A stretch of DNA of 64,000 nucleotides from Chlorella sorokiniana (taxonomy: Eukaryota; Chlorophyta; Trebouxiophyceae; Chlorellales; Chlorellaceae), in the NCBI GenBank assembly GCA_025917655.1, contig CP084609.1, positions 1,736,001 through 1,800,000 of the forward strand. The letters are read 5' to 3'. Shown one piece after another: positions 58,101-64,000 of this stretch (position 1 is the stretch's first letter; each line of letters begins with the position of its first letter). The notes below the pieces were generated by a model that was given only the letters and a program-made list of their open reading frames with translations, was not told the origin of the DNA and did no database searches. A program made the translations under genes and the position numbers.

Positions 58101-61100
58101 GAGCCGCCGAGCAGCTGGCGCAAGCGGCTGGTCCCAGTAAACAGGCGCTCGCCGCCGCGGGCGGGCCGCCAGCGGCCGCAGACCAGGCGGTGTATGCGCT
58201 GCTGCACCAGCAGCCCTCCTCGGACGCGCGCCACCACCCCCACCCCCGCCCAGCCGGCGGCCAGCAGCTGCTGCAGGGCGTGGCGCTGGCGGTGCGAGTG
58301 GGGTGGCCCCTTGGCACGGCCGGCGGCGGCAGCCCAGCGGCCGCCCCCTCCCTGCACCTCGTAGCCCACAGCTGGGCCCCCAAGCACTCGGAGGAGGCGC
58401 TGCCGCTGCTGCAGCCGCTGCTGCCGGGCGCTGGCACCACTTGGCGGCGACGCACAGCCCCGGCGGCGCGCTCAGCCACCCCAGCCTGGCGCTCTACTTG
58501 GACGGGCGGCTGCAGGTGCTGAGCAGGGGCTCGGAGGTGCCCGCTCGACTCCTGCTCTTTTGCCCATCTGCGCCGCGGCATTTGTTGTGGCCCAGCTGCG
58601 AGCCACCTAGACCCCGCACGGATGCATCCCCTGCCGGCCTCTCCTGTCTAACACCATCAACGCTGTCCCTCCCTCCCCAACCCCTGTTTTGTTGTGCTGC
58701 AGGCCACCGCCCGCCTGCGCTACCCCTCCATCCGGGAGTCGCTGAGCAGCGTGTGCCTGGGGGGGGGGGCGCTGCTGCGCGCTGCGCGGCCAGGCGGGCG
58801 CGGCGCTGCTGTTTGAGGGGCTACTCGACCCAGGTGGGTCACCCTGCCGCCGCTGCATCCCGTCGCCCGGCTAATCAGGGTTCTGTTCCTACGGCAGCGA
58901 TCGCCGACACCAAAGGCTGTGTCCTGCTGGCTGTGGGGGGCTCGTCTCGGCTGTTTGAGACGGCATGCGTGGGCAGGGCGGCCCGCTTGCGAGGAGATTT
59001 AGGCGATTTCCTGCCGCCCCTGCCTATGCAGCACATGTGGCCGCGCTGCACGAGCTGGGGCCCGACTACCAGTCTCCGCTGCTGGGCGCCGCCGAGAGCA
59101 GCAGCCTGCTGGACCGCCACCCAGCGGCGGCGGCGGCGCTGGCGCTGGGCGGCGACGGCGGCGAGGCGGCCCAGCCGCACGGCCCACCACCCAAGCTCCT
59201 GCTGGCGCTCTGCCCTGAGACGGCGGCTGCCGACGGCGGCGACGCGCCTGCTGGCCCAAGCGGGGCGGGCGCGCCCTGCGCGACGCGGCGGCGGGCCTGC
59301 CTGCCGCGCTGCTGCCGGGCAGCCAGCTGTGCCGCACCAAGCAGCCTCGGGAGGTGCTGCACTGCCTGGGGGGTGGCTGCCCTGCTGCCGCTGCTGCAGC
59401 AGCGGGCGGGCGCAGAGGCGGCAGGCGCGACGGAGTCGGGCGGTACCGCGCCGGGCGTGCTGCGCCTGCTGGCCGCCATGCTGCGCGGCAGCCCAACCAA
59501 CCAGCAGGCCGCGCTGGAGACCGACGGTGGGCCGGCTGTCATGCAGTTGTGCTTGCGCAGCTTGGCCGCTGCACCAGGGCTGCTTGCTGCTGCGGCAAGG
59601 GTGCAAACAGAAAGGGCGGTATTTTAGTGTGTGCTCGCTTTCCTGCTGCTGACCCATACATTTCTTGTTTCCTGCTCCCAACCCGCGCAGCGTTTGCGCT
59701 GGCGGCCCATCTTTGGAGCAGGCCCCGCGCGGCCGCGCCCAGCTGGGCCCCCAACTGCTGGCGGCGCAGCAGGCGCTGCTGGCGGCGGCAGGGGGCTGCC
59801 CGAGCTGGGCCGCGCCGCCCTGCGCCACCTCCTGCTGAACCTGCGGCTGTGGAGCGGGGCCGCGCCGCACACGCAGCTGCGGTTGGCGGCGCTGTGGCGC
59901 CAGCTGGCGCAGGTGTGTGCATGTGTGTGTGTGGGGGCGCGCGCGGGGGAGGGGCCGGGGGAGTATGCAGCGGCACAAGGATGAGCTCTAGCTGCACTTT
60001 TGGAGCGGTGGTGGTGGTTTGGGGGCAGGCGGAGCCTGCACTTTGTGTGGCAGTTGACTTGGCTAGCGCGTAGTGTACAGTTTGTCCTCCGTAAACACCT
60101 CCCCGCATCCTTTGCCCCAGGGCGAGCCCCTGCTGGTGCGCCAGCTGCTGCCACCCGCCCGCCTCCTGCACCACGTGCGCCGCACCTTCTTTGGCAGCGG
60201 CGGCGGCAGGGCGGCGGCGGCGGCCGGTGCAGCGCCGCCGCAGGACGCCCCGCCGCCGCGGAAGTTCAGCCCGCCTCAGGGATTGAGGGGGCGCAAGCTG
60301 CGGCCGCGCTGTCAGACCTTCGGCAGCAGGAGCAAGAAGGAAGTGAGGCAGCAGCAGCCGATGCAGCTCTTACTGCAGAGCTGCGCCGAGCTTACCTGCA
60401 GCTTGCAGCAACGATAATGATGGAGGCTGCAGCGGCTGGCAGCCGCGGGGAAGCTGGCGACGGGATGGCGCCGCCGCAGGAAGCGCCGAGGGGCGGCGGG
60501 CGAGCCAGCCCGGGAGGCGGCGACCCAGATGACTGCATGATGGCGGACTTGCAGGCAGCCCTGTCACTTATGGCAGACTGCTGCACCGCCCTGGCCGCCG
60601 CCCGCGGCGGCGCAGGCAACGGCGGCGGCAGCGGCGTCGCCGCGCTGCTGCAGGAGCTGCTGTCCCTGCTGTTGCTGCCGGCGCTGCGCCGCGGCAGCCT
60701 GGCGCGCGCCCCGCTGCTGGCCGCGCTGCGCCGCGCTGGGGCGGCCGCGCTGCTGCTGCCCCTGCTGGCTCTGGAGCAGCAGCAGCTGCGCCTGCTGGGC
60801 CTGAGGGCCGTCACCGCCTGCCTCGGCATCGCCGACACCAGCTCTGCGCTTGCAGCCGCCGGCGCTGCGCACTCGGCGAGCGACCCGGGCGGCTGGGGCT
60901 CTGCCGCCGGCCCTGGCCTGTTGGCAGCTTCCTCCCGTCCGCCATCCAGGACAGAGGGGCCGCCCAGGCCCCCTCACCGCCTGGACCCGGACGAGGGAGG
61001 TGGTGGCAGCTGCCGGGCAGCTGCTGAGCGGCTTCCCCTTCACCCCCGCCACCCGCATCGCGCTCTTTGAGATGCTGTGCGACGGCCTGCCCTGGCAGCA

Positions 61101-64000
61101 GGTGTGGGGGTGGGGCAGGTTTGTGTGTGTGTGTGTGTGTGCGGAGGAGGGGGCGGGGGGCGCTGAGAGCTTGCAGCCTAGTGATCTGAGCCCGCCGAGC
61201 TGGCTGCACAGCTGGAGCTGTTGCCTTGCAGTGTCCTTTCCAGCAATAGGCTCGCCTTTGCGCCTTCCTCCGCAGATTGACAGCTTGGCAGCGCCTCATC
61301 CGCCTTCCTGGACGGCAGAAGCTGCGGCCGCTGCGGAGGGGCCACAGCAGGGCACAGCGGCGCCGTCGCCTGTGCTCATCCGCCACCCGGCAGCCGTGGC
61401 GGTGCTGCTGCCGGCGGCGGCGGCGGGCGGCTGCGCGGCGGCGGAGCGGGCGGCGGTGCTGGGCGTGCTGTGCGCGCTGTGCGAGAGCGCCAGCCTGGCA
61501 AAGCAGGCACGGCAGGGCAACCAAGACATGCTGCTGGCGGCGCCCTGCCCCTGGCCCTCCCTGCTGCTGGACTGCCTGGCGGTGCGGGCTGGAAAGAGCG
61601 GCAACGCCGGCGGCAGCTCTCACGCAGCTGCCGGTCCCGCCGCCGCAGACGCCGCCGCCGCGGATGCCGCCGCCGCCGCTGGCGCCTGCTGGTGCTGCTG
61701 CTGGCGCGGGCGGTGGCCGCCAGCCCCGGCGGCTGGCAGCTGCTGCATGCTGTGGCGGGGCTGCTGCGGGCGGCGCCCGGCCGCCTCTACACACGCCCCG
61801 CCTCGCTGCCTGGCAGCGGCGACCGCGGTAGCGCAGGTTCCATGACTGGCTGGCAGCTGCTGCACGAGCTCCTGGCTGACGTGGTACTGGAGATACTGGC
61901 GGCACAGGCGGCCGACGCCGGCGGGCCGGGGACGGCGTGAGCGGCGAGGGCGGGGCCCCCACGGCGGCGGCAGCACGCCCATCGGCCCGCTGGCCGCTGC
62001 CGCCGATGCGCTGGGGTTGGCGCGGGGCGGGCTCCGCGGCGGCGCTGCGTCGGGCCAGCAGCGAGTGGGATGCCTGGACCCTCGTGTCTCAGGTGAGCAC
62101 TGCAGGGCTGCAGGCAAGGGGATAGCAGGGTCGTGCAGTTAAGTGCAGGCGCCCCCTTTTGCACAGCGTGCCAAGCGTGTGGGGACCTTGTGGCGCTCCT
62201 TTCTTTTGGATGGCTGCTCGGCGGCAGCTTGCTCTTCCCAGATGCTATGCCACTGAGCTGAGCCTAGCGCGCTGCACCCCGTACCGCAGTGGTCGACCGA
62301 GCCGTACTGCTCCAACGCCGCCGCCCTGCTGGCGCTGCTGGAGGACCTGTTGGCGGGAACCGCACTGCCGCCGCCGGGTGCGTGCGTGCGCATGCTTGTA
62401 CGTGTCGTTGCATGCGTTTCTGTGTGTGCGTGCTTCTGGATTCTCTGCCCCTATACGTGCTTCTGGCAGGACCTGTGTGCTGCGCGCCGCCGCCCCCTGC
62501 CTGTACTGCCTGCACTGCCCCTTGGCATGCAGCAGCCACTCCCCCATTCCGTGGCTGCTGCAGGCGGCAGCCTAGCCCCCAGCGGCGGCGCGCTGCTGTG
62601 GGCCGGCGCTGCCGGCGGCGGCGCGGAGGGCGAGAGCGGCTCTACGCTGCCCGCCGCCGTCTGGCGGAGCTTGGCGCCGCTGAGCCGCAGGGGCAGCCGC
62701 CGGCGCCGCGCCGGCTGGCGGCGGCCGCCTGGCGCCTGCTCGACAGTCTGTTGAGCAGCGGCGCTGCTGCTGCGGCGGCGGCAGAGGCGCGAGCCCCGGC
62801 TCGCCCGCGGCGGCGCTGCTGAAGGCGCTGCGGGGCCCTGGCGGCCCTGCCGCCTGGCTGGGCGGCGGCAATGGCGGCAGCAATGCGGGCGGCGGCCCGG
62901 CGCAGGGGTTGACGTCGCAGCAGCTGGCCTGGCACCAGCAGCAGCGGGGGCTGTCCCTGCTGCAGCGCCTGCTGCTGCTGGAGCTGGCCCGCTCGCCCCC
63001 GAAGCCGCGCAGCAGCGCCGCCGCCCAGTCCGCCCGCCTGCTGCCCGCCCTGCTGGCCGACCCCCAAACGGCGGCGGCGGGGCCGACGCGGGTGCTGCTC
63101 GGGCCGCCCGCATGCACCTGCTGCTGGCGGCGGTGATGGAGTGCGGCAGCGGCTTGGCGGCCCAGGCGGCGGATGCACACCGGCACGAGCAGCTGCTGCC
63201 GCTGCAGCTGCGGCAGCGGCTGGAGGCTTGCCTGGCCGCCGGCAACGCCGTGGTGGACGCCGCTGCTGCCGACTTTGGCCTGCCGGCAAGCCCGGACGCC
63301 GCGCAGTCCACGGCGGCGCCGCCGCGCTCGCCGCACTCGCCGCGGCAGCAGCAGGCGGCGGCAGCGCCCGACCGCCGCCAGCTGCGGTCGGCAGCCGAGC
63401 TGGGTGCGCTTCTGCAGCCGGAGCTGGTGGCGGCGGCTGCCCGGCAGCAGCTGCTCTTCATGCGGCACTGCGCGGGGCTGCACGAGGCAGCTGCCCCGCA
63501 GCTGCTGCAGCAGATCGAGGCGGCGGCGGCGGGCGCGGCAGCGCGCCGCCGCCGCCGAGGAGGCCAGCCGGCAGCACCTGGGCGCCCTGCTGGCTTCCGA
63601 CCGCCTGCGGGCAGCGGCGGCACGTCAGGCGGAGGAGGAGGAGGCGGCGCGCGGCGGCGGCAGTGGCGGGACCTGTGCCGCAGCCTGACCAGCGGGCAAG
63701 GCCTGTGGGCGGAAGAGGAGCGGCCGGAGGGTGAGCCTGCCTCCTGTCACCAGCCCACTTTACCATTCCCCTGCTTCTCCCGCCCCTGCTGCCGTAATTA
63801 GAAGCTGGCAGGTGGGGAGTTGGGTGTTCAGTCCTCTTGACACAGCCCTGCCTTTTTCCTGGGCCGCTCTCCCTCTCTGTGCAGACCTGCACTGGAAGCT
63901 GGACGCGACAGAGGACCCGGCACGGCGCCGCCTGCGCCTGCGCCGCAACTTCCACTTTGAGCGGTGGGCCGCCGCCGGGCTGGCTTGACGCGCCGGCTTG
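52170..64000 (+). CDS. BEACH-family protein, N-terminal part (continues past window)
   Basis: The start ATG at 52170 gives MSFFQRLLGGGQAGSS. Exon 1 ends at 52300, and the second exon from 52438 reads ESQRGEAELAALFQSYERAL. The next ~3,000 codons are an alpha-solenoid of Ala/Leu helices, for example LALAGGLPALRALRVLLRSQ (~52905) and RQLALALAESAASLPASPSN (~54890). Around 57870-58530 a concanavalin-A/LamG-like domain is visible: RCFFSISGADG, LHLVAHSWAPKHSEEAL, WHHLAATHSPGGALSHPSLA and LYLDGRL. The last exon encodes DLHWKLDATEDPARRRLRLR and RRNFHF, the strand that leads into the PH-BEACH region in SPIRRIG/ALFY-type proteins, and then reaches a GT donor at 63965. PH, BEACH and WD40 parts must lie downstream. 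These proteins act in membrane traffic and autophagy or mRNA-body control. The frame slips many times across the G/C-rich exons. Confidence 0.8.
53485..53512 (+). repeat. CAG repeat coding poly-Gln in the BEACH gene
   Basis: About nine CAG codons in a row give a Gln tract after HRPPQ-like sequence in the N-terminal solenoid, probably in a loop between helices. Confidence 0.7.
61122..61141 (+). repeat. (TG)n microsatellite in BEACH-gene intron
   Basis: Ten TG units lie just inside an intron whose donor is at about 61101 (CAGCAG|GTGTGGGGG). Similar GT-rich starts occur in the introns at ~57388 and ~59911 of the same gene. Confidence 0.8.

Overview
The window looks like nuclear DNA of a GC-rich green alga, most likely a trebouxiophyte of the Chlorella/Micractinium type. 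The coding regions are very GC- and Ala-rich. Genes are split by many short GT-AG introns of about 80-250 bp, with a few GC-AG introns. The gene set is plant-like: kinesin-12, GRIP golgin, ATG4, PdxT, a plastid-targeted-looking P450, MBOAT wax synthase and a large BEACH protein. There is no bacterial operon structure, and I see no virus-like or transposon element, tRNA, rRNA or CRISPR array.

Layout. 1-3.3 kb: two tandem MBOAT wax-synthase-like genes (+), the first cut by the window edge. 3.5-5.6 kb: a membrane fatty-acid desaturase (-). 6.8-8.4 kb: a gene with a mitochondrial-type presequence (-), divergent from a 60-aa membrane protein (+, 8.6-9.0 kb). 10.3-11.7 kb: a one-TM protein, possibly TMEM242-like (-), divergent from a ~70-aa membrane protein (+, 12.5-12.8 kb). 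14.1-14.9 kb: a multi-spanning protein starting MCWS (+). 15.3-17.2 kb: a MYND-finger protein (+). 17.6-21.3 kb: a cytochrome P450 (+). 21.6-23.0 kb: PdxT, the glutaminase of vitamin B6 synthesis (+). 23.8-25.2 kb: a cyclin-box-like protein (-). 25.8-32.4 kb: a giant Ala/Gln/Glu coiled-coil golgin ending in a GRIP domain (-), head to head with the autophagy protease ATG4 (+, 33.1-36.4 kb). 36.9-39.9 kb: a coiled-coil protein (-), head to head with a kinesin-12 (+, 40.2-49.4 kb). 49.7-51.2 kb: a UspA-like protein (-). 52.2 kb to the end: the N-terminal part of a BEACH-family protein (+).

The main oddity runs through almost every gene. The conserved reading frame slips inside exons, usually at a G or C run, and nearly always in the direction cured by one more G or C. 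It happens several times inside the universally conserved kinesin motor and in many unrelated, probably essential genes. The simplest reading is homopolymer shortening in the assembly, not decay or programmed frameshifting. Gene spans and exon ends below are therefore reliable at motif level, but a plain translation of the stated exons will often not give one open frame. Exon ends were read by eye and may be off by a base.

Functional themes: neutral-lipid metabolism at the left end, and membrane traffic and autophagy (GRIP golgin, ATG4, BEACH) in the middle and right. Between them lies a microtubule/division pair (kinesin-12 plus the coiled-coil protein sharing its ~240-bp promoter gap), which is the best candidate here for an undescribed functional partnership.
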